This document shows positions 37,601 to 52,600 of a stretch of 64,000 nucleotides of DNA, piece after piece; position 1 is the stretch's first letter; every line of letters starts with the position of its first letter. The stretch comes from Magnolia sinica (lineage: Eukaryota; Streptophyta; Magnoliopsida; Magnoliales; Magnoliaceae): contig NC_080588.1 of NCBI RefSeq assembly GCF_029962835.1, positions 61,466,001 through 61,530,000 of the forward strand, in the 5' to 3' direction. Below the pieces are notes generated by a model. It was not told the DNA's origin, ran no database searches, and saw nothing but the letters and a program-made list of their open reading frames with translations. Position numbers and translations under genes: made by a program.

Positions 37601-40600
37601 CATAGGTACCTGAAGAATCATAACAGCGGCAAAAATCCAAATGGACCATGAAACAAAATGAGCTACATTTATATCAACAGATCCATCTTCAGTCAGGATA
37701 AGTTTGCGGACACCCCAAAACCCTAACCAAGCTCCAGCCAGAACAAGGGAAACAAGAAGAAATATCGCCACCTGCCATTGTCACTTAATTGGAAAAGCAA
37801 ACATCTTGATCATTGATTTTCATTAATTATCGTTGGCACTAGAGTTGCAAAATGACATGAAATAACAGCAAGCTTCTCTAATATTAATTTTGTGAACTAG
37901 CGAATATACCTAAAAAGAAAGCACAAACTATTTCATCTTATGCTTTTATCATAGTACCAAATAAGAAACCATGACAGAATTTGCCACGAGCTTGGTGTAT
38001 TTTGCATGAGCAATGTCTCACTTCCTCCAATCACTATCGTTATAGGCTTGTCCTAGCTGTTTAGGGTCAGCTAACCATTCTTAAGCCTGTATCCTCAGTA
38101 GGTGAACAAGCCTCCATATCACCTCTATCCACCTCGATCCAAATCCATTTAGGTCTTCCCTTCATCATCATAGCCTACCCAACCAACTCTCCAGATGGTG
38201 CAAATTCTCAACTACTTGATTCCAAATTGTCTATATTACCATGGCCAAATTAAAGAGATATTGCATTGTTTCATTAGAGACGTGGAAAGTATTAACAGTA
38301 AAGCATAATAAAAAGCTTACGTACAGGACTGTACATATCCTCACTAATCCCAATCTGTACAAGTACAGAACGCAACAATCCAGATAAGTAGCTGAGAAGA
38401 AAAGATCCCACACCAACCTAACATAAAGAACAAGATAACATCAGCATTTGCCAGAGGTGACTCTATTAAATGAGAAAAATTATAGCACATAAAGATAACA
38501 AGGTATTATGTAACAGTAATGGTGGTCATAATGGCCACCAGCATTACCATTGAAAAATGGGCCATAACGGCTGTTACAATCTTTAAAAGAAAATATAACA
38601 ACCCCGTAAACAGGCCGTAACTGCTGTTATTTCTTCCGTTTCAGCCGTTATAACCCCATGATGCGTACCAGTTGCCACCATCACCATTATGTAATGATCG
38701 TTACAGCAAACCATGAAAGCTAATAGAAGTGATTAAGGCACCTTTTTTAAAGGTAAAGTGATTAAGACACTTACAATTGACGAATACATACATATTGCAA
38801 GTGAACTCTTTCGACCTGTCGGTAGCAGCTTCATCCCCTACCAAATGAACCATATTATGGATGGGAACAAACAAATGGAACAGAGTTCTATGAAGGCATT
38901 GAAATCAAATAAAGAATCTTATAAATCCATGTAAAACACGACTATTTTAACCTTGGCATGAGCTAATTTGTGGCAGTTAAGATTCTAATTCCAAACTAGC
39001 CATATGAGGCTATGATTATGACCATTGATGCCAAACATACCATCGGCTGGGCCAATCAAAGGCTGTAAAGGCTTGAATTTTACTTTGCCAAATTCAGCCA
39101 GGTAATTCCTTGACCGATTTGTTGACAAGCCATCAAATATAGTTAGTAGCACATGGTGGCCCTAAGCAGTCAAGATGTTGATTCTTTGGTTTGATTTGTT
39201 CTAGTGTGATACTCCTCAGGTATATAGATTTTACAAAGGATTAGGATTAATTTTCCACCTTGACACGAAAGGTGTATGTTCCTTGCAAAATCCTACATTT
39301 CCAATGACAGAGAACTGCATCTGAGCACATCCTATGTTAGAGCATGAACAAGGTAAAACCACTACACATCCTCCATTTTCTTCTTTAACTTTTGAGATGG
39401 AATTATATGTTGTTCTATCTTTGGCATTCAGTGTATTGAAAGCTTCAACCTGATTGCAGACCTTAAGTCCTAATCACAAGGGAACTGTTTCACCACCGAT
39501 TTCATACTTAATTAACCAAGCATACGCATGTACTATAGGCTTATAGCATATTTATAGCATAATACATATATGTTAAATTAGATATGACATGTATATGTGT
39601 GGGTACACTGACTTCAACAAGTAAAAAGCTATAGATGAGTTTATAGGACCACCACAATCAAGAAATGGCCTGTCAATAACAAATGTAAACTGAAAGGCTT
39701 CCTTTACATGTTTGAAAGTTCAGTCTTAGTGACCTATTTTGAAACACTAAAACCATATGAAACAAATAATCAACCAGCATTACAAAAAGAAACATAATTC
39801 TGCAGATAGTGAACTCCCAACTCGGAGACTGTATTACCTGAAAAAGGACCATCAGTATCACAAGGACGATGCCAACAGTCATTGCACTGCTATAGTAGAA
39901 AATGACCGAATTGCTCAGGGCAGGCGCTAATGTCATCATAACTATCCCCAATACCAAAAAGATAACACGATACAACCGGAATTCTGCAATATATTTGTTA
40001 GTAATGTCAGAAACTACCATTTACCAGACATGGTTTTGCCTGCAGTGTCGGCATATAGAATATTACCTTCTTCAGTGGATACCTCAACAAATTCTATGGA
40101 GCGACCAGGCATCCGTATGTCTAGAAGCTTATTGTCGTAAGGTGACATGTATCGTACCAATAAATCCTTACCAAGTTTCTCCCATTCATTTTGAGGGCAC
40201 ATGCCAATCTGAAGAGATGCATTCCTGTAAATAACAAACAAGATTGTAATTGTTTATAATGCGAGCAGTTCAAAGAGAAGCAGTAAATCCCATTGGTTGC
40301 AGTGTTAAATGAGTTGTATATGTGAAGTAAATTTGGCATATAATACATTATTAAAATACAGGCATATGTAGTATATCCACAGCAGGATCAATGGTATTTT
40401 AGCTATCATCATCATTTCTTCTAATCATAATTTAACCTAATTGGGCAGTGGAATAACTCATCAGTTTATCCTTCCATTTTGCATTCTCTCATCATGCTAC
40501 TGCCCCCTAAATCACTCTATTCACTTAGTAGACATCTTTATTTTGATAATAGGTTGATAACCTGTCATACGTTTCGGCCAAATCTACTTCAAAGGCCCAC

Positions 40601-43600
40601 CAATTTTATATTTTTATTCTTTTAAGGGTTAGGAAGATTTTATTCCAACAATCGAAAAGATACACCCAAATAATCAGCGGTCATCCCAAAACATCAAAGA
40701 AAGACCTTAGAGAAGCTCCCTGAATTGTCCCATAAACTTGGGCCCATTCAACAATGAAGCGCTTGATTTCAACTATAACCACAGAAGGCAGATAGGCAGA
40801 GTGTTGCGGAAACACCAGCTATTGCATTCCTGCCATACAGGCCACAAAAACCCACAAGTAGCAAAGTCTTCCAAAGCAATGGTCTTCTTTTGCTACCTTG
40901 GCCACCCTCTTCTTTTGTGGCCCACCAAATTGCCAATAATTTAAATAAATAATATATATATATAATATATAAATAAATAAATAAATAAGACTCTGACCAA
41001 ACAAAGTAGTGCAAGATGAGACTAGGGAGAATTGAGATAATTCTTTGGATATATGTTACTAGAACCACTCATACTAGGGTAGTCAGCCTAAATATTACCA
41101 GAATTTAATCAAATGTCTGACAACAACTGAACAGGTGAAGCTTAATATGAACTCTGCTCAAGGATAATCTCTTACTGATTTGACAGCTTACCAATGATTG
41201 GTCGGAGGTTTGGGGTAATTCATGATATCCTATGCAAAGTTTACAAAATTAAAATCAACTGAATGTCAGAGTCCCCTGCTGAGGACTTATCCAAATTTTA
41301 CAAAAATTGGTGACTTGGCTAAGATAATATTTGGTTGCAACATCAGGAAACCTACCACTGGTGTTGCATCTTTCTTGGCTCTTCCTTGTTCTTTTTGAAG
41401 AGCAAAGCAGAAAATCAATCTTCTGCCTGACACTCTAGTTTGATTATATGGCTTAGAAGCAAGTTGTTTTACCGGTAACATACCCATTCTATATGTTAGA
41501 GGTGGTCAATTCAAACCCAATTTGCACTTTTATCCATAAAAAATTTATATGGCTTAGAAGGCTTCATGTAGACAGTCATTTATTGTCTCCTATATTATGT
41601 TTACTAGTTGGTATGGCATGTGCAATGCACATGGAGAGTGGAAGCAGCTCGTGAGATAAGGAGAGAAGGTTGGAATGATTGCAAAGGGGTGTTATTTGAT
41701 ACTCCAATATATTATGACACCTGGTAGGATATGTCAGGACATCAGCTGTTGGATCTCAGTCCTTTTTAACGTCGAAAACCATCTACGTGATGGGCCTAAT
41801 TGGGAGTGGGGGATACCTAAAATAACTCTCAGATTGATGTCAACCCTTCCATTATTTAAAAGGTTTTGGCGACCATCCAAACTCAAAGGAAACGAATCAA
41901 ATGATCAAAGGGATAAAACAACCCAATTTATGAGATTTTTTTTTTTTTTTCCTTTTTTTTTTTTGTATAACCCCATCTGAGGTGAGACCCATCATATGGT
42001 TTGGATCATTGGAAGATGATCCTAGACACAGAGCCTAAAATCTCAATGTATCCTATAGCAATATGCCGGGATGTATTCTACCAAGCCAAGTTGTGGTGTG
42101 GTGCAGGCTACAACTAATTGCATGGGGGCAACTCAATCAAAACTTTAAAATGACAGACATGTCCTTCCCTATTGGAGTGGGTAAAATCAAGACCATTGAT
42201 GAGGCTGAGCAGGTAAAATCTCAACCATTGATCATTAAGAACACAAACACCTAGAAATTACCTACAAGCCATTATCTTTGCTTCAAATATACTCAAATTA
42301 CATATAGTAGAGATGATTAAGTTTGAAAAAATGAAGTAAATGCAACCTCACCAGAGCAAACTAAACATAATGACGCGGATTGTCACTTTATTAGGGTGAA
42401 CTTCTGGGATGACTCATTCATTACACTACCTCATGTTTCTAACACAATGCGTCATCACAAAACCATTAGCTTCCAAAAGTCTCTCATTTTGAGTTGACAA
42501 TTGGCACTTTACAACCATCTATGTCAGTTTGAGGGAGATTTTAGCTTTGTCACATATTTGAAGTGTATTTTCTTTGTCACGTGATAGCTGCCCACAAGTA
42601 TATTATAGTGTATGTCCATTTAGGTTAGGGGCATTCCAGTTACTATCACTATTTCTCTAAAAACATTTAACCTGATTGGGGATTGATGGAATGAGTAATC
42701 AATTAATTCTTCCAGTTGAGTTTTTCTCTCTACCAAAATAGTACCCACGCGGAAAAATACTAGCTTGTATGTGGTCATTGCGTAACTTAAAATTCCTCCT
42801 TTCCAAAAGCTATTTATTATGGAAATGAAGATATGTATCATATATCAAGATTGCTCTGCAGGATGCTTACAGGTTCATTTGTCTTGCAACCAAGGGTTGC
42901 AGTCAATGTAAATATCCAATGCTCAAGATAATAGTTAAAACTAAAACATTAAAGAAAACAAATATAGGGAATAATTAGAAACAAATTAAAGCATGAACTG
43001 CATACAGATACAGCATATATTATGGCAAACAAACAGTTGCTCTAAAAGCTCGAGCCGATAGAGGATGGTGTATCAATGTATATTGAGGGACTTTAACACT
43101 CCCCGGCACGCGTGGGGTGGAACTCTGCACGGGATCATACTAGGCAAGGGTGGAGGGACACTCACGACTCACACCATGAACACAAGACCTTCCGCTTTGA
43201 TACCATGTCAAACAATCACTTGCTCTAAAAGCTCGAGCCGATAAAGGATGGTGTATCAATGTATATTGAGGGACTTTAACATACTAAAATGAATCAAACA
43301 TTCTCGATTAATAACTTATGCTGTAGGCAACCACCTGTGAGCCATAAAAAATATTTCCCAAACTCTTCGACCTGGGGAGTGGGTTTTTTATTTATTTTGT
43401 GTGGTAAACTTTTTAACAGTTATTACGGAAAGATAAAATGTTGGGTAGTCAAGGAACAATATGATCATAGGATGAATGTAGTTGAAATGAGGATGTTGGG
43501 ATGGATAAGTAGCAAGACAAGGAAGAATAGCTTAGAAATGTGATGGGGACATCACGCGCACTCGCGCCGCCCCCCCTACGCACGTATGTACATAGGAGGA

Positions 43601-46600
43601 CCCCACCATCAATCTAGCTCGATGACGACGTCCAGGGAGGGCCTCCTAGCTAGAAGTCAAGTTTTGGTTCAGAAAAGTGGCCCGATAGTTAAGAAAAGCC
43701 CACCATGGGATCTCATGATCGTGGCCCACTCGTCGGATTGGTTTTATATTTTAGGTTTTGCTTCTTGTTATTATTTAGAACATTGTGAACGCTTTAGATT
43801 TCCTTGTTTGGTTTTTATTTTAGTTTACTTCATCACCAAGTAATAGGTGTCGCACATGGTGCGAGTTTTTGAGTATAGAGTTCTCCCTATAAATAGGCAC
43901 CCCTTGTAGTTCTTTTCATTCATTGAAGATTAATAAAAATTCTGCGTTTTCCTACTCTCTGAGTTGTGAAGCCTAGTTGGGTGCGAAACCCTCCCTTCAT
44001 CGAAGGGTTAACTACCGTGGTGCGAAGCCACATCTATCCCGATTCGCCCCCATCCATCGACATCTCTACTACCCATCTTCTACCATCCCTTCTTCTCATC
44101 TCACCCCATCATCTACACTTCGAATCAATCATCTATTGTAGCAATTCTCCTCCCCACAGTAGAATTTCAGAATCTGGCCCTACGGGAGGGTTGAAACTTC
44201 GGCAGAGCACCACGCACAAATCGTACATCGGATCGAGCTAAGATTTGAGGGTTTTGGAGTCCATCCCTGGCCGACCAAGGCTAAGGTGGCCTTTTTCTGA
44301 ATAGTGGGCCCCACACATGCGCGGCTAAGATCACACGCATGTGCGTCTGGGCCATTGATGTTGTCCACGCGTGCGGTACTTCTCTGGTTCGTCTCTCTCC
44401 TCTCTTTCACTCCGCTCTCACCCAAAATCCCTAAACCTAAGTACCTAACCCAAAATTACTCAAATCTCCAATTTTATGCCCATTTTCTTATCATAGGGTT
44501 CCTTTATTTGAAATTGGTGAATCCCTTGGATTAGGGACGGATTACTACGCATGTGTGGATGATTATTTCTTATCTTTAAGTATCGTTTGGTTCATATTTT
44601 TATTGATCCAGCCCTATCATGTGTAGGCCTGGACCCGCATAGATTCCCCTTAATTGAATGTTTGGACTTTCATATGGGATATGGAATTTGTGTAATTGTT
44701 TCTGAACTAACGTGATTTTAAGCCTGAAATTTCGCATATCATATTTAATTTTCATGTTCTGCATCAAAATGAATGCATTCGAGGGAATTTAGTATTAGCA
44801 CCAATAGGTACTAAGATGAGGGAAAGTAGACCAAGAACTGCACCGGTTAGGAGTGAGTTGGTACAAGTTGAAGGCTCTAATAGGGCAAGGGTAAGGCCCA
44901 AAAGAAAGTGGGTGGAGGTAGTAAGAAAAGACTTAATGACCTACGGTCTAACTGAAGTTACAACCCTTGATAGAGTGGAAAGGTGGAACAGGATTCATGT
45001 AGCTGATCCCAATTAGCTGGGATAAGTTTTATATAATGATTAATGATGATGATGATGATTCAGAAAGACAAGAAGGGAAGGTTATTTACTGTCCGCATTC
45101 AAGCTAAATGTTTGCGGTTATGACTTCTGAGTTGTATTGCAGTAAGCAGCATTTCAATTCCTTGTGCAATCCATATTTTTCTTGGGATCTTTGTTGTGGT
45201 AGGTTAAAAAAAAAAAAAAAAAATCATTATCTAATTTGTCAAAGATCAAAACATCAGAAACAGAAAGAATAACCAGCAAGTTTCCCAAAGGGGAGGAAGA
45301 ATACACTCAAGTTTTGCAACTGACAAAATCCTTGACCTACCGGCCGCCTTCTCACCCACCTTAGCATGCTATATATCATTCTAAAGGGTTTTGTAAAAAT
45401 GGGTGTTATCTTGCAGCACGGGTCACGACTTACCTATGAAAACAGACCTCAATATTTCGTGGATGAGCTCTTGAACTAGTCTGAGTTATGTTCACCTTCA
45501 CTTTCAATGAATGGGCATACTTCCCCAGATTTTGAAGCCTTGGCTGGCCACGGATGTGAATCCTCTCACAAACCATTAAGGTACCAGGCTTAGAACCTGG
45601 TGAATTTTCCACTGCTCGGCCAGACGACAGCAGCAACGTAGTAGGATGAGTAGCTGCACAACCAAAAAGTAATTCATATGAACGTTATAGTAGTAAGCAT
45701 GAGTTAGCAGTTCCATCAGGATAAAGTTGATATCTCCCACTTAAAGATATAATAGATACATGTTCTTCAGAGAAGGCAAGACTTCCTATCATTAACCTTC
45801 AATCAAATAGGCTGTATATCAAATATTACTTCCACTCGTTCAAAATTTTCTATAAGACATTTACAGTTACCATCTAAAGCATGCTATTTCCAGAACTTAA
45901 ATCATCTATAGTTCTGATAAATATCATCAAACTAGCCACTCCATTTTTCTTAAATAAAGCTATAGGAAAAGCCTCAACTTTTTCTTGTTTTCTTGTTTCA
46001 CTTATATACTATAAAACAGGTAATGGTTCATGCATTCAAACATGCTCATTGACTCACAGAAAGGTGGTCGTACATGCATGGTGTGCAGTGCTGGCAGTGG
46101 ATAGCATTGCTCTAGCTTGATTGATCTAGAGAGTTTGTAAGTAGTCTAGTCACCATCCTGAATCATTGTTGTAGGAAACAGCTGGCTGAACTCAGTATCA
46201 TGGAGAATGAAATGAATTGGCCCTTTTGAAATGCGCACAAATCCGACTTAAGATGGTTCCAACTGAGTTGGAATGAGCTGTACTCAATGTTGTCAAATCG
46301 CATATGCGATTGTGTGTGACTGTGACCGCATATGCGACTGCTTTTTTTTTCTTTTTTGTGAAAAATTAATAATAATAATAATAAGGGAAATTATTTTTAA
46401 AATGCAAAAGGGGGGTGGGGGAGGGAATTTCCCCAAGTTAAAGAGATGTAGAATGTATTCTTGATTCTTTTTTACTTTTTCTTTTTTTAAAGAAACCTTC
46501 ATTCATCCAGAGGTAAATTTTACATGATGTGGACATTCGGGCTTGCCCAGGAAAAAATGACCTAGGCGAAGCCTATCATAATGAAGATGGAAAATGAAGG

Positions 46601-49600
46601 AAAATTATTTTTGGACCCGCACTAGAGGCACGCTGAAGATGGAGAACAGGTCACTAGTTCCTGCTCCCAGAGATCTTCCTGACTGCCCCAAGACCCATTG
46701 AGTCGAGGAAGAGGAGACCTCAAACTTGGGACGAGAGCTCTGCAAAATTCCGGATAACCGAGGCAGATTGATTCTCACTACCCAAGCGAACCATACTGTC
46801 AGCCAGCCCATTGCCTTCCCTAAAGATATGCACAAAAAGAACTTCCCCTCTGAGCTTCATCCTCTGAGCCATACTATATTACTATCATGTATTCTTGATT
46901 CTTGAATGTTCAATCCTTGATTGATCTTTGAGACCTCGTTTTGATTGATCTTTCTAGAGGATTTGTAGAGATTAGGATTTAGACTTGGAAAATGGAACTT
47001 GAAAGCAGGAATGTATGAGAGGGATTATAAGGATTAAGGAGTCAAAGAGAGTAAGAGAGAGTTTGGAATGATTCAATGTTGCAAATGGGGGGATTTGAGT
47101 GCTTTTATAGGAAAAGCGGATTTTTTGCCCAAAAAAAAAAGTATATGCGATCACATACATCACATATGCGATTGCATATGCATTGTGATTGCATATATGC
47201 AATCCACTGATGCATATGCGCATATGCGATCGCATTTAACAACACTGGTTGTACTAGCTTCAGTCCACATGATAGTTGCACTCCAAAACCAATATCTAAA
47301 ACCACAATTCAAAACCTGCTTAATCAGTTGATCCTAACCATTTGATTGTAATCGAAAAGTGAATGGCAACAAAGCCATAGACACCGGTCCACATCCAATA
47401 GCAAAAAAAAAAACACTGAGTTTAGGAGGAAATAGAAGATGCAAAATTCTATCATGGGGCGGATCAATATGGTAGATAAGAAGCATTTTGCATTCTTCTT
47501 GGAAAGGAGTTTCGGAGATAGGTTGTCGCTAGAAAGGAGTTCCGAGGCAGATTTGACCGGGATGGGAGCTGTTCTTTTGACTAGTCTTAAAGGATTGGAC
47601 CAAGAGAACCTTGGGTCAACAATAGTAGGGACATATTTGTTCTTGGATTCATTGTAAGATATTCTGCATCAATAATGGTCACCACCATTACCGATATGGG
47701 TATTAGCTGTAACAGTTGATACAAGTACGTAACGGCCATTACACCCCCCATAATAGTTGATCTTAAAAAAAAAAAAATTCTGAAAAAAATATCCAAAAAA
47801 ATCTAGAATAATGTAAATACTCCAAATATGTATTCATTTTTTTTAACTGTTTATGGCAGCGTAATGGTCCACTCTTTGGTGAGAGTAGTGTATTGGGCTG
47901 TTTGGTGAATTGATGAACATGGTTATGTGTCTCTAATATTTACACATCACAATCAAGCATTAATCAGGTTGTCTGATGCACATGCCCTTGATTGGGAGCT
48001 CACAATAGGCAAGAGCAAGACGTGCATCGCGAAGTTGATCGGCCGGAAGTCGCTCAAGTTCCTCTAGAGGACGATCTCCCATCAACGGATTAGCCTTGCA
48101 GGTTAGAACTTCTACAAGGAGAATAGACTAAGAGCACAACTCTAAAAAGGATGACGGTGAGGACGAAGAAGGGTCAAAGCAAGGAAAGTTGGAAAAGGGC
48201 AAAGGGATCTAAGAGAGAGATTCTTCGGCTCCTGGCTAGGAGCAGGATAGCGAGTGGACGAAGGTCGTAGTGAGAAGACACGAAAAAGCCTTTGATGCAG
48301 GACAATTAACCACTTGCTGTAAAAGCTCAAATTGATAGAGCATGGCAAATTAATTCCTTTATCTCATAGCCCAACCCTCAAATCCATGAGTTAGGTCCTC
48401 GGCCAAGCCTTTGTCTAAATGACCGTCTAAAATCCTATTACAGTAGCTCCAACCCTATTCGTTTTAAGGTATCCATTAGGGTGGCTTCCTATCAACTTCT
48501 CACAGGTGTTTGAGAGGGCAGAAGAGGTAGTTGAGGTGGTCATTCCCAGACACAGTAATATAGGAAAGCCCAGAGGGTTCGCTTTTGTAAGGATGCGAAC
48601 GAAGGAAGAGGTACAAGAAGCGGTCGACTCCCTCAATGATGAAAGCTTCGATGGTAAAAGGATGCTGGTCCAAAAGGCCAAGTGATGCAGGACACATGAT
48701 TTAATGCTAACATGCAATGTGGAGATTATGAAAGAGTCCATAAAGTAATTCGATTAACAAAAGATGCTACCTACAAAGTAATTAAGAGTAAACAATAGGA
48801 AATAAAATCTAATTTAACCTAAATCACATGCCCACATTCTACGAAATCATATAAATGAATTAAAACTAGGACCGATGGAAGGATAGAACTTCCAATTTAG
48901 TATAAGCACGTTCCACACTAAAGGAACATCTTTGTAGGTTTTATGATTAGGGTTAGGAAGGGGAAAATATGAAATTTGGAAAATTAAGGTTCATAGGAAT
49001 TGGGGATTTTGGAATTAGGGTTTTTAGAAATTAGAGAAAATGGGAAATTGAAGATCTATGGTTTCGAAGGTTATAATGGAAGGGAAAAGAGGAAGACAAG
49101 AGAAGAAGAAGAAGAGAAAGGATGTACCTTAGAATCCACCACCAAACAAGCTTCTACTCTTCCACAATTTAATTGGAATGGAGGGTTTTTTTCAAACAAA
49201 ACCCTAGAAAACAATGAGAAAAATTCCTTCACACAAGAGAGCTTCTCTCCTCTTTTTTTCTTCTCAAATCTCTACTAGGGTTGGAACTCCACCCTATTAT
49301 AATAAAAAATCGGAATTAAAATTCAGCATAATTACAACTATGCCACTCACTTAAGTGGCCCATCGTCCAAAATAAGAAAACTAAAACATATATTATTAAT
49401 CTCAACCATCAAATAACTCCTGAAAATACCAAAAAACCATAAAGAAAGCAAGATCAGAGTCCAAGGGGCCCAGATCTAAAAAGATCTGTTGGCCCGATGT
49501 CCTGATCGACAAGATCCAACGGTCGGATCAACACGAAATAGAAATCTTATGACTAAAATAGTCTCCTAAGCAGCCCACATGTATCATCTCAATGTGGGGT

Positions 49601-52600
49601 CTTCCTGATGCACGTTGAATGCATGTGGGGTCTTCAAAATGGCCCGGTGGGCCCCATCTGGAACTCGTCTCCCATCCACAGAGAAAGTTGCTCTAATGTG
49701 GGTGGTCGTCTTCATCTCTAGTACACCCGAGTAGGTCCTCTGATGTCCCCATCAATTTCCCTCGGCTGAGGAGATTCTGCCTCTAGCAAAACAAAGCTGC
49801 AGTGATGCTCGAGGAAATTCGGGTCTCGTCACTGAAGCTTTGCCTTTGTGATCCACGTATTGTCTGATTTTGGTCTGCCTTTCCACTTGACAAGGTACTC
49901 CTGGTAACCGCCATGTCGTGTGGAAACCGCTTCTTCATTTAAGATATCCTTCATCTCCTCTCTTCTCATAGGTATGGATGGTGCGGATGGTAAAGGTTGA
50001 GAAGAGGGGTCAAGTAATGGCCATGGGCTTTGGAACGGGTCATGGGTATCATCATCAAAGTTCATGTGAAGGTTAGGGGAATGTCCATGAAACGGTACAA
50101 GATCTTCCACATTAAATGTGGAACTAATACCCATTTTAGGTGGAAGATTTATCAAGTAAGCATTCGAACCTAGTTTTTTCAAGATTTTATATAGTATAGT
50201 GCTACGGGCTTGTAACTTTTTTATGGTACTCTGTGGAAACCTTTTTGGACATATTTTAATCATGACTTCATCAACCATAACAAACTCTTTAAACATATGA
50301 TGTGAGTCAGCAATCATTTTGTATGTTTCATTACTTATATTGATTCTTTTTCTAATCTCCACATATAAGTCATGCATATGTTGTGTAGATGCATGTGTAG
50401 ACTCTGAAGGCCTATGGAAACAGACATGGGTATGCAATCTAAAAGGGTCCTAGGCTCATCTACTTGTCATTCCACATCTACTTCCTCTCCAGTACTCATT
50501 TGATCGTGATGAAGGTTTGGTAGAGTCAATGCGTGAATGTCCCGCACGAGTGTAAACTCATCCGGTATGCTCTCTGGAATAACAACACCGAACTCCTCCA
50601 ATATCAGACTCACCTCAGATGGTAACTCTACACTGCCCTCAGGTGTAACCTCAGGTGGCATCTCCATAATAACCTTAGGTGTGACCTCACTTTCCACGTG
50701 GGCATACAACGTCAAATCAATTTTAGTCTCTCTTTCAGACTATTTGGCATTAACTATACGAAGAGACTCAAGCTGGAGTTTCGTCACATCTTCAGGACCA
50801 CATGTCTTGACTCCTTGGCCGTCTCCGTTTCTCTCAAAGTATTGTCCTGCGTGGTCGAGTGGGCCTCTTATTCTGACAACCTAAGGGAAGAGGATTTATG
50901 TTTCCTTGTTGCTTAAGGGTTGACACTATCTCAATGTTGCCTTTTTTTGGTTTTGTTTTTGTTTTCTTTCTTCTTCTTTTTTTTCCTTTTCACTGTTTGC
51001 CTTTGTTTTTGGTTTAATGATAATTGTTGCCTTTCAAAAAAAAAAGGACAATCCTTTTACCTCCATATAGAAACGAACACGTATTCGAGTGACCGAATAG
51101 TGTTGCATCCATGTCATACAACCAAGGCTTGCCCAAAATGATGTGGCCTATATCCATAGGCAAAACACCACACCATGTGTCTGTATAGGAACAAAACTAG
51201 ATGGGAATAGGACAACACTGAGAAACCAGAATCGAAGATGCATCAACCTATGAGACTCGATAGGGCTGAGGGTGAGGAACAACTAGCATACCTAAGCGGT
51301 CCACGGTGCGAGCAGATACCACATTGATGCAACTACCACTATCAATGATTACCTTACAATTTTTGCCATCACACTTAGCATAAGTGTGGAAAATTGAATC
51401 TATGCACCAATCATCACTTTCTACAATTTGGCTTAAGACACAGCTAATAATTGTAAGTGGCACAGTCTCAACTTGATCCTTGACTTGTGATTGGACATCT
51501 TCCCGTGTGTCGGGGTTTGCCTAAAGGAAGGCTTCAAGCCGATTGATACGCGCATTGGTCACGGTCAATTGAGTCCCGATGGTCTTATTGTGCGCTTCAA
51601 TAGTTGTCAGACAATTGTTGATAGCGTTAAGGGCCTTAGCAATCTGTTTTAGATTCATAGTGGAATGTAGACCAAAACCACGTCTTGAACGAGTAGGCAT
51701 ACACAAGGACACTCTAAAGGAAACCCTAGGTTCTACACATGCGCACACATGCACGCACACCACCACCCCTACACATGTACGTACGTAGAAGGACCCCACC
51801 ATCAATCTGGCTCGATGACAACGTTCGGAGAGGGCCTCTTAGCTAGAAGACAAGTTTTGGTTCAAAAAAAGTGGAGTTGCAAGTTGTACGTCCAACATGT
51901 ACGGGTCATGGTTTTGGCTAGCACTCTACACTAAACATGGAACAACTGCTAGAGTCACTAAACAAGCTGTCCCAGCAGATAGAGTCTTGGGGTAAGCATT
52001 TAGAACAAGACATAGATCAACGCCTTGACCAAATAGAAGCCTCCCTCAGGACAAACCCCACCATTAGGAAAGATGGTCAATCTCTAGCAGGTGGCCAGGA
52101 GGATAGACCATTAAATGGAGGTGGCCAAGGAGTCGGTCATGGGCGTGCACCCGTACCCCCACCCCATGAAGGACATCAAGACCATTATTTTAAGGGGTAC
52201 AATATGTGCGGCCTCATGGCTAGAGAGTGCACCAGATGCTAGTGTAGAGTTACCTACCGAGGCCATTCCAATAGTGGATGAGTTTCATAATGTCTTTCCT
52301 AATGATCTACCGGATGAGTTTCCCCCTAAGAGGGATATCAAACACACCAGAACATGGGACACCGTAATACCTACAGCCGAGTTTGTGTTTAATACTTCTG
52401 TCGACAGGTCTACAAGTCTAAGTCCTTATGAAGTCGTTACTGATTATAAACCTGAGAAATCTATTGATCTTGTCCTTATGTCACGGTCCCATAGGCCGTT
52501 AGAGCCTGCAGAGTCTTTTGTACATCACATTTATTTATGGCATCAATAAATCAGGCAGAAGATCACTAGTAATAAATATTACAAATTTTCTGCAAACCAG

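Larger units (their letters stand above)
40225..45433 (-). other. PNET2: PNET2 intron 2 (5.2 kb)
   Basis: Donor GTAAGT at 45433, acceptor TTACAG at 40225; the split AG-G codon for Arg114 is restored. It holds an L1 fragment, a TRIM-like repeat and an RTE LINE split by a solo LTR. I see nothing assignable at 41060-43025 and 45067-45433. Confidence 0.85.

Noticed and set aside
39902-40234. 110-codon plus-strand frame
   Set aside because: It is antisense to PNET2 exons 3 and 4 and the 83-bp intron between them.
48427-48741. 104-codon minus-strand frame
   Set aside because: Shadow of the plus-strand RRM of the L1 element; the plus frame has the RNP1-like motif.
51579-51788. Plus-strand frame with many Thr-His residues
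   Set aside because: Shadow of the minus-strand gag start and the CACACACGCACG part of an LTR.
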